The notes below the pieces were generated by a model that had not been told where the DNA came from, did no database searches, and saw only the letters and a program-made list of their open reading frames with translations. Made by a program: the position numbers and the translations under genes. This document shows, piece after piece, positions 1 through 6,878 of a stretch of DNA of 11,277 bases; position 1 is the first letter of the stretch, and every line of letters starts with the position of its first letter. The stretch spans positions 1 to 11,277 of the forward strand of contig JAQGHZ010000728.1 in assembly GCA_028291485.1 (NCBI GenBank). Direction: 5' to 3'. This stretch comes from Rubritepida sp. GTDB lineage: Bacteria > Pseudomonadota > Alphaproteobacteria > Acetobacterales > Acetobacteraceae.

Positions 1-1565
1 TCCAGCACGCGTTCCATGTCCTCCGCGCGGGAAACCCGGAAGCCGCGCCCGCCCATGGCCTCCGCGGCCTTCGCGAAGTCGATGGGCTGGAGCTCGCAGC
101 CGAACTGCGGATTGCCCAGGAACATCATCTGCTCCCAGGCGATCTGGTTCAGCATGTTGTTCTTCAGCACCAGCACCTTCAGCGGGATCCCGTAGCGCAC
201 GGCGGTGGAGAACTCGCCGAGCTGCATCGCGAAGCCTCCGTCCCCCACCACCGCGCAGACCGGCCGTCCAGGGAAGGCGATACCGGCCGCGATCGCATAG
301 GGCAGCCCGCAGGCCATCGAGGCCAGCGTGCCGGACACGCCGAAGGCATTGCCGTCGCCGAGGTCCACGTGGCGTGCCGCCATCTCCGTGTTCTGGCCGG
401 AATCGCTCACGAGCACGGCGTCTTCCGGCAGGCGCCGGCCGAAGGCGCGGGTCGCGAATTGCGGCTTCAGCGCGCCGTCGCCGGATTTTTCCGAGGCCGC
501 CATCACCTCACGCCACCGCGCCATGCCGGTTTGCGTCTGCTCGAGGAAGCTGCGATCCGGCTTGTGGACCAGCCGCTCGTTGAGCAGACGCAGCGTCTCC
601 CTGGTATCGCCGACCAGGCCGATCTCGACCGGACAGCGCAGGCCGATGCGCTGGCCGTCGCGGTCGATCTGCACGCCGCGTGCCTGGCCGGGCTTCGGGT
701 AATATTCGATATAGGGAAAGGTCGAGCCGACGATGAGCAGCGCGTCGCATTGCTCCATCGCCTCCTGCGACGGCCGCGTGCCGAGAATGCCGATGCCGCC
801 CGTGCTGTGGGGGTGGTCGTCGGGCAGCACGGCCTTGCCGAGCAGCGCCTTGGCGACGGGGGCCGCGAGCAGGTCGGCCGTGCGCTCCAGCTCCGCCCGC
901 GCGCCGAGCGCACCGCGCCCCGCCAGGATCGCGACCTTCCGGGCGGAGTTCAGGATCTCGGCCGCCTGGGCGAGGTCGTCCTCCTTCGGCAGGCGCTGGC
1001 CCTCGAACCAACGGTTGGGCACGTGGCCCGGCTTGTTGCGCTTGGAACGCTCGGCCTGGTCCTGCTCCTGCTCCTGCACGTCGCTTGCGATGGAAAGATG
1101 GGCGACACCGCGCTTCGACAGCGCCGAGCGGCAGGCGAGGCCGGCCATGTTCTCCATATGCGCGGGGTCGGCGACTTGGGCGTTGAAGACGGCGACGTCG
1201 GCGAAGACGCGGGTGAGGTCCACATCCTGCTGGGTGAAGGTCTCGATGAGGTCGTGGTACTGCATGCCGGTGATGGCGAGCACCGGAGCCTGGTCGAGCT
1301 TCGCATCGTAGAGGCCGGTCAGCAGGTGCGTGCCGCCCGGGCCCGACGTGGCGAGGCAGACGCCGAGGCGGCCTGTCCACTTGGCGTAGGCGCAGGCCAT
1401 GAAGGCCGCGGATTCCTCGTGCCGAACCTGGATGAAGCGGATGCGGTCCTGCCGCGTGCGCAGCGCCTCCATGATGCCGTTGATGCCGTCGCCGGGGAGG
1501 CCGAAGACCACCTCCACCTTCCAGTCGATGAGCGTGTCGATGAGGATGTCCGCGGCGTTCGGCAT
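1..1565 (-). CDS. ThDP-dependent enzyme, PoxB-like (pyruvate oxidase/dehydrogenase superfamily), 3' end cut by window
   Basis: This is the first 521 codons of a thiamine-diphosphate enzyme; the C-terminus lies beyond the left edge, and family members are usually about 570-600 residues. The start is ATG at 1565, preceded by GAAGGAA (complement of 1574-1580) at good spacing. The N-terminal Pyr domain carries RHEESAAF with the cofactor-activating glutamate at residue 50, the same place as in PoxB. The C-terminal PP domain carries VVGDGGF, with GDG at 441-443, followed 25 residues later by the Asn-Asn pair (469-470) that completes the ThDP/Mg motif. The overall pattern fits pyruvate dehydrogenase (quinone)/pyruvate oxidase-like proteins better than anabolic acetolactate synthase, but the substrate cannot be fixed from sequence. 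It lies 59 bp downstream of the SDR gene and is probably the last known member of the KGG-ADH-SDR transcription unit. If PoxB-like, it would decarboxylate pyruvate at the membrane and pass electrons to quinone. Confidence 0.9.
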   Translation of the reverse strand, partial: MPNAADILIDTLIDWKVEVVFGLPGDGINGIMEALRTRQDRIRFIQVRHEESAAFMACAYAKWTGRLGVCLATSGPGGTHLLTGLYDAKLDQAPVLAITGMQYHDLIETFTQQDVDLTRVFADVAVFNAQVADPAHMENMAGLACRSALSKRGVAHLSIASDVQEQEQDQAERSKRNKPGHVPNRWFEGQRLPKEDDLAQAAEILNSARKVAILAGRGALGARAELERTADLLAAPVAKALLGKAVLPDDHPHSTGGIGILGTRPSQEAMEQCDALLIVGSTFPYIEYYPKPGQARGVQIDRDGQRIGLRCPVEIGLVGDTRETLRLLNERLVHKPDRSFLEQTQTGMARWREVMAASEKSGDGALKPQFATRAFGRRLPEDAVLVSDSGQNTEMAARHVDLGDGNAFGVSGTLASMACGLPYAIAAGIAFPGRPVCAVVGDGGFAMQLGEFSTAVRYGIPLKVLVLKNNMLNQIAWEQMMFLGNPQFGCELQPIDFAKAAEAMGGRGFRVSRAEDMERVL

Positions 1566-1624
1566 GGGGGCGCTTCCTTCGGCAGGGATGGCGGGCGCGC
1601 CGCGGAGGCGGCGGGTGGAATGGC

Positions 1625-2410
1625 TCAGCTGCGGCCCGAGCCGGGTTCGGCCATGCCGCGATGCATCTCGGCCAGCACGCCCGAGGGCGTGACGGAGGCG
1701 ATCATGGTCTGCAGCTTGTTCTTCCAGCCGCTCACCACGTCCCCGTCGCCCCGCAGCATGGCGTCGAAGCCGGTCTGCGCGACATCTGTGGGATTGTCCT
1801 TCTCGGCCTGGCCCACCTTGGTGTCCTCGAGGCCGGCGCGCTGGAAGAACTCGGTCTCGGTCGCGCCGGGCATGAGGCAGGTGACCGTGACGCCCGTGTC
1901 CTTGACCTCGTTGCGGAGCGCGAAGGAGAAGCTGTCGATGAAGGCCTTGGTGCCGTTGTAGACGGCCTGGAAGCTTCCCGGCATGTAGCCGGCGATGGAG
2001 CCGGTCAACAGGATGCGCCCCTTCCCCGCCATGCGCATGTCCCGCCCCACCTTCTGGATCAGGTAGATCGTGCCCGTGATATTGGTGTCGATGACCCGCC
2101 GCGCCTCGGCAAAATCCTGGTCCAGGAAGCCGTGCCCCAGCCCGCGGCCCGCATTGGCGAGCAGCGCGCCGACCGGCCTTCCGCCGATCGCGGCGTAGAG
2201 CTCGTCCACCCCTTCCAGGGTCGAGAGGTCGGCCTCCACCGCCGTCACCTGGGCGCCGAAGCCGCGGAAGCGGTCTGCGGCCTCGTGGATCATCGGCTCG
2301 TCGGCCGCGACCACCAGGTCGTAGCCATGCTTGGCGCAGCAGATGGCCAGCTCGTGGCCGATGCCGCTGGACGCTCCGGTGACGATGGCCAGTTCGCGCG
2401 TGTCGCTCAT
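1625..2410 (-). CDS. Classical short-chain dehydrogenase/reductase (SDR)
   Basis: A 261-residue protein of the normal length for a classical NAD(P)-dependent SDR. Visible motifs in order: the Rossmann glycine motif TGASSGIG (residues 11-18), NAG (86-88), structural Asn110, catalytic Ser138 in TGSIAGY, and catalytic Tyr151 and Lys155 in YNGTK. An acidic residue near the end of the second strand (VVAADEP, Asp37) weakly favours NAD(H) over NADP(H). The ATG at 2410-2408 overlaps the TGA of the upstream zinc dehydrogenase as ATGA, so the two are very likely translationally coupled and used together. The substrate is unknown. The protein is probably cytosolic, with no signal peptide or membrane segment seen. 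The stop is TGA at 1627-1625. Confidence 0.95.
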   Translation of the reverse strand: MSDTRELAIVTGASSGIGHELAICCAKHGYDLVVAADEPMIHEAADRFRGFGAQVTAVEADLSTLEGVDELYAAIGGRPVGALLANAGRGLGHGFLDQDFAEARRVIDTNITGTIYLIQKVGRDMRMAGKGRILLTGSIAGYMPGSFQAVYNGTKAFIDSFSFALRNEVKDTGVTVTCLMPGATETEFFQRAGLEDTKVGQAEKDNPTDVAQTGFDAMLRGDGDVVSGWKNKLQTMIASVTPSGVLAEMHRGMAEPGSGRS

Positions 2411-3600
2411 GTCGTGGCTCCGATTTTTTCCTGGGGTTTCAGGACGACCTTCACGCAGCCGTCCTTCCTGTCGCGGAAGGTCTTGTAGAGGTCCGGGCCC
2501 TCCTCCAGCGGCGCGCGATGCGTCACGACGAAGGAGGGATCGATCTCGTCCCTCTCGATGCGTTCCAGCAGCATGGGCAGATAGTGCTGCACCGGCGTCT
2601 GGGCCATCCGGAAGGTGAGGCCGCGGTTGATTGCCGAGCCCATCGGGATCTTGTCGAGGAAGCCGCCATACACGCCGATGAGCGAGACCGTTCCGAAATT
2701 GCGGCAGCAATGGATGGCCTGGCGCAGCACGTGCGGCCGGTCGGTCCCCATGAAGGTCGCGACCTTCACGCGGTCCCACATGGCGTCGAATCCGGACCGC
2801 GTCTCCGGCTCGGTGCCCACGGCGTCGATGCAGGCGTCCGCGCCGCGGCCCTTCGTCATCTCCTGGATGCAGTCGTAGATGTCCTCGTCCAGGAAATCGA
2901 GCGTCTCCGCGCCCGCCAGCCGTGCCATGGCCATCCGCTCCGGCACGGTGTCGATCGCGATGACGCGCCCCGCGCCCAGCAGGAAGGCGCTGCGAATCGC
3001 CATCTGGCCGACGGGTCCGCAACCCCAGATGGCGATCGTGTCGCCGGGCTGGATGTTGCAGAACTCGGCGCCCATGTAGCCGGTCGGGAAGATGTCGGAG
3101 AGGAAGAGCACCTGCTCGTCGGTGAGGTGGCTCGGCACCTTGATCGGGCCGATATCCGCATAGGGCACGCGGAGGTACTCCGCTTGCCCGCCGGCATAGC
3201 CGCCCAGCAGATGCGTGTAGCCGAACAGGCCGGCCGGCGAATGGCCCCAGAGTTTCGCTGCAGTCTCGGCATTGGGGTTCGAGCGTTCGCAGCCCGAGTA
3301 GAAGCCGCGCTGGCAGAAGAAGCATTCTCCGCAGGAGATGGTGAAGGGCACGACCACGCGGTCGCCGACCTTCAGCGCCTTGTTCTCGGCGCCGACCTCT
3401 ACGACCTCGCCCATGGTCTCGTGGCCGAGTACGTCGCCCCTCTTCATGCCGGGCATGACCCCGTTGAAGATGTGCAGGTCCGAACCACAGATGGCGCAGG
3501 CGGTGACCTTGATGATGGCGTCGCGCGGATGTTCGATCTTCGGATCGAGGACGGTCTCGCAGCGGATGTCGCTCTTGCCGTGCCAGGTGAGTGCCTTCAT
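2407..3600 (-). CDS. Zinc-dependent alcohol dehydrogenase, glutathione-independent formaldehyde-dehydrogenase-like
   Basis: A 397-residue medium-chain dehydrogenase. The GroES-like domain has the catalytic zinc ligands Cys38 (ICGSD) and His60-Glu61 (GHE), with Asp169 in LSDIFPTGY as the likely further ligand. The structural zinc site is Cys90, Cys93, Cys96 and Cys104. The Rossmann motif is GCGPVG (193-198), and an acidic Asp in the following IAIDT strand is consistent with NAD. The insertion between about residues 105 and 142 (LWGHSPAG...GGYAGGQAEY) is typical of the formaldehyde-dehydrogenase-like branch, so aldehyde or alcohol oxidation is likely, but the true substrate is not known. The start ATG at 3600 has GAGG about 6 bases upstream. 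The stop overlaps the SDR start by 4 bp. A strong hairpin lies between it and the KGG gene upstream, so its expression may be partly uncoupled from that gene. Confidence 0.95.
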   Translation of the reverse strand: MKALTWHGKSDIRCETVLDPKIEHPRDAIIKVTACAICGSDLHIFNGVMPGMKRGDVLGHETMGEVVEVGAENKALKVGDRVVVPFTISCGECFFCQRGFYSGCERSNPNAETAAKLWGHSPAGLFGYTHLLGGYAGGQAEYLRVPYADIGPIKVPSHLTDEQVLFLSDIFPTGYMGAEFCNIQPGDTIAIWGCGPVGQMAIRSAFLLGAGRVIAIDTVPERMAMARLAGAETLDFLDEDIYDCIQEMTKGRGADACIDAVGTEPETRSGFDAMWDRVKVATFMGTDRPHVLRQAIHCCRNFGTVSLIGVYGGFLDKIPMGSAINRGLTFRMAQTPVQHYLPMLLERIERDEIDPSFVVTHRAPLEEGPDLYKTFRDRKDGCVKVVLKPQEKIGATT

Positions 3601-3628
3601 GCGCGCCTCGCTTCATCGGGAAAGGAGA

Positions 3629-3653
3629 GCGGCGAAGGCGTGGCCTCCGCCGC
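3629..3653 (-). terminator. Strong inter-gene hairpin (attenuator or partial terminator) between KGG gene and ADH
   Basis: Read on the minus strand, GCGGCGGAGGC, loop CAC, GCCTTCGCCGC forms an 11-bp stem with one G-U wobble. A pyrimidine-rich tract (TCTCCTTTCCC) follows, but there is no true poly-U run. On the plus strand the wobble becomes an A-C mismatch, so the structure is better for minus-strand RNA. It lies 8 bp after the KGG stop and 28 bp before the ADH start, a placement that fits an attenuator or an mRNA-stabilising element giving different levels of the two products. Confidence 0.5.
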
Positions 3654-3660
3654 AATTGGA

Positions 3661-3861
3661 TCAGCGGCCGCGGTGACTGTTGTGCCCGCGCTTGCGTCCC
3701 GCCTCGCTCGCGCGGTCGGCATCCTGGGCGAAATTGCCGGAGCCGCGGCGCTGGCCGGCACCCTGCTGGGGCTGGGCCTGCTGGCTCTCTTGCCGAGGGG
3801 TGTCCAAGGCTGCTTTCTGGCCAGTGCCCGAATGATCGTCCTTGCTGGCGTGAGTGGCCAT
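3661..3861 (-). CDS. Small KGG-motif general stress protein (YciG-like)
   Basis: A 66-residue, very hydrophilic protein. The C-terminal part, SGNFAQDADRASEAGRKRG (residues 41-59), matches the KGG motif of YciG/con-10-type stress proteins, whose usual form reads GGNFANDPERASEAGRKGG; here the final KGG is KRG. The N-terminal half is low-complexity and rich in Gln, Gly and charged residues and is probably disordered. The start ATG at 3861 has GAGGAA (complement of 3869-3874) 7 bases upstream, which supports it. In enterobacteria yciG neighbours yciF, and here a YciF-like gene is divergent across the spacer. The molecular role of KGG proteins is not settled; they are linked to stationary phase, heat or osmotic stress. 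It may be co-transcribed with the downstream dehydrogenases through the hairpin at 3629-3653. Confidence 0.8.
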   Translation of the reverse strand: MATHASKDDHSGTGQKAALDTPRQESQQAQPQQGAGQRRGSGNFAQDADRASEAGRKRGHNSHRGR

Positions 3862-3960
3862 CGTCCTGTTCCTCAGTTCAGCGCCGTCCCGGAGGTAGAA
3901 CAGGCCCGGCAGGCGCCGGTTTCGAATATTTACTGGGTTTCATTGCAGCAAATGTTAGGA

Positions 3961-3988
3961 TTGCGATTACCTTAACTGTAGTTAGATC
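3961..3988 (+). promoter_or_regulatory. Candidate sigma70-like promoter for the YciF-like gene
   Basis: TTGCGA (3961-3966) is separated by 16 bp from TAGATC (3983-3988) in the AT-rich part of the spacer, about 125 bp before the YciF-like ATG. The match to the -35 is fair and to the -10 poor, so this is only a candidate. Confidence 0.25.
3973..3984. promoter_or_regulatory. Small inverted repeat TAACT-GT-AGTTA, possible operator
   Basis: A perfect 5-2-5 inverted repeat sits inside the candidate promoter and touches its -10 element. It is followed by the 8-bp palindrome TAGATCTA (3983-3990). Position makes an operator possible, but the arms are short and the region is AT-rich, so chance is not excluded. 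Confidence 0.25.
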
Positions 3989-4114
3989 TACATGCCGGGA
4001 ATGTCAGGGTTTATTGTTCAGTAACCTGAAACTCTCCCGCGCCGCCCGGGTTCGTCCGGAGCCGGGATCACCGCGTGGCGACCTCGGCCAACCCCCCGAT
4101 GAAGGACGCGAAAG

Positions 4115-4618
4115 ATGGGCCTCTTTTCGACCCCGATCCGGACGCTGGACGATCTCTTCGTCCACACCCTCCAGGACATGTACTATGTGGAAAACCAGAT
4201 CGTGAAGAACCTGCCGACGATGATCGACAAGGCCTCCGATCCCGCTTTGCGCGAGGCGCTGCGCGCGCATCTGCGCGAGACCGAGGGCCATGTCACCCGT
4301 GTCGAGCAGGTCTTCGAGATGCACGGCCAGCCCGTGCAGGGCGTGGACTGCCCCGCCATCGACGGCATCCTGGAGGAGGCCGAGGACATCATGGGCGACT
4401 GCGACGACGCCGAGGTCTGCGATGCCGCGATGCTGTCCGCCGCGCAGGCGGTCGAGCATTACGAGATCACCCGCTACGGCACGCTCATCGCCTATGCGAA
4501 GCAGCTCGGACGCGCCGATTGCGCCGGCGTGCTGGAGCAGAACCTGACCGAGGAAAAGGCGGCGGACGCCAAGCTGACCAGCATCGCCGAAAGCCGGGTC
4601 AACCGCATGGCGGCGTAG
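4115..4618 (+). CDS. DUF892 ferritin-like stress protein, YciF/YciE family
   Basis: A 167-residue protein of the length expected for YciF (about 166). The opening IRTLDDLFVHTLQDMYYVE is the typical start of the DUF892 ferritin-like four-helix domain, which covers almost the whole protein. Possible di-metal ligands are Glu26 in YYVENQ, Glu55 and His59 in ETEGH, Glu114/His115/Glu117 in VEHYE, and Glu146-Glu147 near the end. The start ATG at 4115 has GAAGGA (4101-4106) 8 bases upstream. The family is tied to osmotic, oxidative and general stress, but its chemistry is not established. It is divergent from a KGG gene, repeating the known yciG-yciF link, and is followed at once by a long hairpin. 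It contains four cysteines (79, 96, 102, 136) with no clear metal-binding pattern. Confidence 0.93.
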   Translation: MGLFSTPIRTLDDLFVHTLQDMYYVENQIVKNLPTMIDKASDPALREALRAHLRETEGHVTRVEQVFEMHGQPVQGVDCPAIDGILEEAEDIMGDCDDAEVCDAAMLSAAQAVEHYEITRYGTLIAYAKQLGRADCAGVLEQNLTEEKAADAKLTSIAESRVNRMAA

Positions 4619-4680
4619 CGGCCTTGAGCGCCGGCGGCGGCGAGGCGCCAGGCGCTCGCCGCCACGGCCCGCTCAGGCCG
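4619..4680. terminator. Long two-part hairpin, probable bidirectional terminator between convergent genes
   Basis: The inner stem GGCGGCGAG (4636-4644) pairs perfectly with CTCGCCGCC (4655-4663) around a 10-base loop. An outer stem CGGCCTTGAGCG (4619-4630) pairs with CGCTCAGGCCG (4670-4680) with one bulged T. The structure starts directly after the YciF-like stop and reaches into the last codons of the HWE kinase, including its TGA (4675-4673). Neither side has a poly-U tract. Its position between two convergent genes and its symmetry fit termination or 3'-end protection in both directions. Confidence 0.6.
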
Positions 4681-5641
4681 CGAGCCAGACGTTCTCGCGT
4701 GGTAGCATGATCATGCAGCGCAGGCCGTCGGGCTCGAATTCGATCCGCGTTTCCGCCTTGAACTCATAGGCCATGGTGGCCTGCAGGACCTCCATGCCGA
4801 AGCCCCGCTTCGGGCGCCCGCCGGCCAGCCGCATCCCGCCTTCCTTCCACGTGATGTCGAGCGCGTCGGCATCGCCCGTCAGCTTCCAGCTGACGGCGAG
4901 ATTGGCCTCGCGCTCGGAGAGGGCGCCGAACTTCACGGCGTTGGTCGCAAGCTCATGGATGGCAAGACCCACGATCTCCGCCGCCCTGGGCCTGATCCGG
5001 ACGGTCGGTCCCGTGATGCGCAGCCGGTTCCCCTCCCGCGCGGCGTGCGCCAGGAGCTCGTCGGCAATCAGCTCGCTGAGGTCGAGGCCGGAGAAGGCAT
5101 CCCGCATGAGGGCGGACTGGATCCGCGCCACGGCGTCCAGCCTCCCTTCCAGGTGCATGCTGTAGTTCTCCAGCGTCCGGCTCGTCTGTGCCGTGCGGCG
5201 GGCGATGGAGCGGATCACGCTCAGCGTGTTGCGCATCCGGTGCCTAAGCTCCAGCATCGCCGGCTGCTGCAACTCCTCGGTCTGCTGCAGGTCCTCCACC
5301 TCGACCGAGCTGCCCAGCCACTCGAGAACGCGGCCATCGGCGTCGCGCACCGGCGTCGCATGCGTCTGGAACCGGCGGTAGCACATCGCTTCCACATCGA
5401 AGAGGCGGTGGCCGAACTGCAGGCCTCCCTGCCGCTTCGCGCGCCGCCATTCGCCGAGCTCGCCCTCCCGGTCGTCGGGATGAAGGGCGGACAGCCAGCC
5501 GTCGCCCAGGCTCTCCTGCGGCGAAAGCCCGGTGTAGTCGCTCCATTGCGGGCTGGACCAGATCCAGGCTCCCGCCGCGTCGGCGCGCCAGACGAGCTGG
5601 GGAATGCCCTCCACGGGCGGGGTCGTTTCATGAATTGGCAT
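4673..5641 (-). CDS. Soluble PAS-HWE sensor histidine kinase
   Basis: From the ATG at 5641 this is a 322-residue protein without membrane segments, so a cytosolic sensor. An N-terminal PAS_3-type domain (about residues 12-125; SDYTGLSPQESLGDGW, LHPDDRE) is followed by an HWE kinase core. The H-box is ELRHRMRNTLSVIRSIARR with phospho-acceptor His134. The N-box HELATNAVKFGALS holds the family-defining His229 and Asn234, and the WKE motif has Trp265 and Glu267. The glycine loop is RGFGMEV. The frame is open upstream to a GTG at 5701 and an ATG at 5683; 5641 was preferred because it gives only a 14-bp overlap with the upstream Crp-type gene, has GAAGG upstream, and starts just before the PAS fold. 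The overlap suggests co-transcription with that regulator. HWE kinases commonly act on receivers such as PhyR or single-domain regulators. The signal and ligand are unknown. Confidence 0.93.
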   Translation of the reverse strand: MPIHETTPPVEGIPQLVWRADAAGAWIWSSPQWSDYTGLSPQESLGDGWLSALHPDDREGELGEWRRAKRQGGLQFGHRLFDVEAMCYRRFQTHATPVRDADGRVLEWLGSSVEVEDLQQTEELQQPAMLELRHRMRNTLSVIRSIARRTAQTSRTLENYSMHLEGRLDAVARIQSALMRDAFSGLDLSELIADELLAHAAREGNRLRITGPTVRIRPRAAEIVGLAIHELATNAVKFGALSEREANLAVSWKLTGDADALDITWKEGGMRLAGGRPKRGFGMEVLQATMAYEFKAETRIEFEPDGLRCMIMLPRENVWLAA

Positions 5642-6386
5642 CGAGGTACTGACCTTCGCGTCCGGCGTGCAGATAGCCGGCATCGAACATGGCTGTGTCA
5701 CGCAGGGCTTCTACGTTGGGGATGGTCAGGGCGCGGCCGCGCAGGACGATGAGGCCCGTGTTGCGGAGCTCCTGCAGGACACGGTTCACGTGCACGGCGG
5801 AAAGGCCCATGACCTCGGCGAGGTCGGCCTGGGTGAGGGGCATCTCGCAGGAATCCTCCTCGGCGAGATCCACCAGCCAAAGGCGCATGTGAACCTCGCA
5901 AAGCAGGTGCGCCATCCGTTCGGTGGCGCTGCGCTGGCCCAGATTCACCACCCACTCGCGCTGCACGGCCGTCTGGACCTCGGATTGCCAGGCCATGGCC
6001 TGCGAGATGCGGGGATAGGTTGCGGTCAGCTCGTCGATCGCGGCCGAGCTCAACTGGCCGAGGGTCACGGCCGTCAGGCTGCCCATCGAATGGCTCATGC
6101 GCTGCAGCACCGAGACGCGATCGAGGCAGAGGTCGCCCGGCAGGCAGAGGGCGGTGATCTGCCGCCTCCCATTGGGAAGATCCGTGTAATGGCAGGCCCA
6201 GCCGTCGAGGACGACGTGCAGGCGATTCGGCGGACTTCCCTGGGACACGAATTCCTCCCGAGGGCCGAGGACGAACCGGCGCTCAGAGACCAGGCGATCA
6301 AGCTCGAGCTCCTCCGCTTCCGAGAAACGGACGAAATTCTGCAGCTTCCGGATCAAGGGGTTCTTGAACATTTCGCTTGCCCGCAT
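5628..6386 (-). CDS. Crp/Fnr-family transcriptional regulator
   Basis: A 252-residue protein. A cyclic-nucleotide-binding-like beta barrel covers about residues 15-130, with the turn LPGDLCLD at 82-89. A long dimerisation helix covers about 130-170. A winged helix-turn-helix follows, with LTQADLAEVMGLSAVHVNR and VLQELRNTGLI (about 184-213). There is no N-terminal cysteine cluster, so it is not an FNR-type iron-sulfur sensor, and the usual cAMP-contact RxS pattern is not clear; the ligand is unknown. ATG at 6386 was chosen; Met6 (6371) is an alternative with no better ribosome site. The stop lies within the start region of the HWE kinase. A single-domain receiver is divergent 75 bp away and may be a target or partner. 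Confidence 0.93.
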   Translation of the reverse strand: MRASEMFKNPLIRKLQNFVRFSEAEELELDRLVSERRFVLGPREEFVSQGSPPNRLHVVLDGWACHYTDLPNGRRQITALCLPGDLCLDRVSVLQRMSHSMGSLTAVTLGQLSSAAIDELTATYPRISQAMAWQSEVQTAVQREWVVNLGQRSATERMAHLLCEVHMRLWLVDLAEEDSCEMPLTQADLAEVMGLSAVHVNRVLQELRNTGLIVLRGRALTIPNVEALRDTAMFDAGYLHAGREGQYLDANS

Positions 6387-6461
6387 TTTTGCCTAACTGG
6401 GGGAAATCGGCGCTAACCAATGTTATCCACCTCCCTCCGGCGCTGGCCTAGGGTGGGGTCC
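6387..6461. promoter_or_regulatory. Short divergent promoter region between Crp-type regulator and receiver gene
   Basis: Both genes must be transcribed outward from these 75 bp. A direct repeat CGGCGCT occurs at 6408-6414 and 6438-6444, 30 bp apart (about three helical turns). No Crp/FNR-type palindrome and no convincing -35/-10 pair were found. Confidence 0.35.
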
Positions 6462-6878
6462 ATGATCGCAGTCGATGCTCCCCACCACCAGCGCACGCGG
6501 CACCTCGATGGTTGCCGGATTCTTGTGGTCGAGGACGATTTTTTCCTCGCCGACGACCTGTCCGCCGCCCTGCGGAGCTTCGGTGCGGAGGTCATCGGTC
6601 CCGCCGCGACCTATCACGACGGGCTGCTCATGCTGGTGGCCGGCGGCCGCATCGATGTCGCCCTCCTGGATATCAATCTGCGCGGCGAGATGGCCTACCC
6701 GCTGGCCGACATCCTCCTGGATCAGGGCGTCGCCGTCGTCCTGGCCACCGGCTACGACCAGTCCGCGCTGCCGGAGCGCTTCTCGCACGTTGTCCATGTG
6801 GAAAAGCCCTTCGACGTCGCGATGCTGGCGCGGACCTTGCCGGAGCTGATGCGGCGCAGCCGTCCCGCCTGCCCCTGA
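6462..6878 (+). CDS. Single-domain response regulator (receiver only), HWE-associated
   Basis: A 138-residue protein made only of a CheY-like receiver. The acidic pocket is Glu24/Asp25/Asp26 (VVEDD), the phospho-acceptor is Asp70 (ALLDINLRGE), the switch Thr96 lies in VLATGYD, and Lys115 is in VEKPFD. All key residues are present and there is no output domain. The VVLATGYD segment resembles the FAT GUY motif (PFxFATGY) of alphaproteobacterial single-domain regulators but lacks the PF part. ATG at 6462 was preferred over the in-frame ATG at 6420 because the receiver fold starts soon after it and a GGGTGGGG stretch lies just upstream; 6420 would add 14 residues with no recognised fold. It is divergent from the Crp/kinase pair and convergent with a second receiver. 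It probably relays or competes for phosphate from an HWE kinase. Confidence 0.92.
   Translation: MIAVDAPHHQRTRHLDGCRILVVEDDFFLADDLSAALRSFGAEVIGPAATYHDGLLMLVAGGRIDVALLDINLRGEMAYPLADILLDQGVAVVLATGYDQSALPERFSHVVHVEKPFDVAMLARTLPELMRRSRPACP

Larger units (their letters stand above)
3862..4114. promoter_or_regulatory. Divergent promoter region between KGG and YciF-like genes, AT-rich
   Basis: This 253-bp spacer is the only clearly AT-rich stretch in the window (about 3920-4035), in strong contrast to the GC-rich flanks. It must hold the promoters of both the minus-strand stress/dehydrogenase unit and the plus-strand YciF-like gene. No coding frame with a plausible start was found in it. A consensus EcfG site (GGAAC, 16-17 bases, CGTT) was looked for on both strands and not found; only near-misses are present. 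Confidence 0.55.

Noticed and set aside
1598..1613. Short hairpin CGCCGC-GGAG-GCGGCG after the SDR gene
   Set aside because: A six-bp GC stem without a U-tract is expected by chance in this base composition, and the downstream gene seems to belong to the same unit.
369..1961. Plus-strand 530-codon open frame over the ThDP enzyme and SDR genes, with a similar one at 1661-2488
   Set aside because: These are antisense shadows of genes with clear catalytic motifs on the minus strand, and no domain is visible in their products.
2411..3655. N-terminal extension of the SDR frame up to 3655
   Set aside because: The extension is Arg/Gly/Pro-rich shadow sequence of the zinc dehydrogenase in another frame; the SDR fold starts directly at the ATG at 2410.
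3896..3925. EcfG-like promoter near-miss on the plus strand (AGAAC, 16 bases, GGTT), with a second on the minus strand at 4028-4054 (CGAAC, 16 bases, AGTT)
   Set aside because: Each lacks the conserved GGAAC and CGTT bases by one position in each box, and both would leave leaders of over 150 bases; chance matches are likely.
4081..4710. Plus-strand frame of 211 codons (4075-4710) overlapping the YciF-like gene
   Set aside because: The product is Arg/Gly-rich with no domain, while the overlapping frame at 4115 encodes a full-length DUF892 protein with its own ribosome site.
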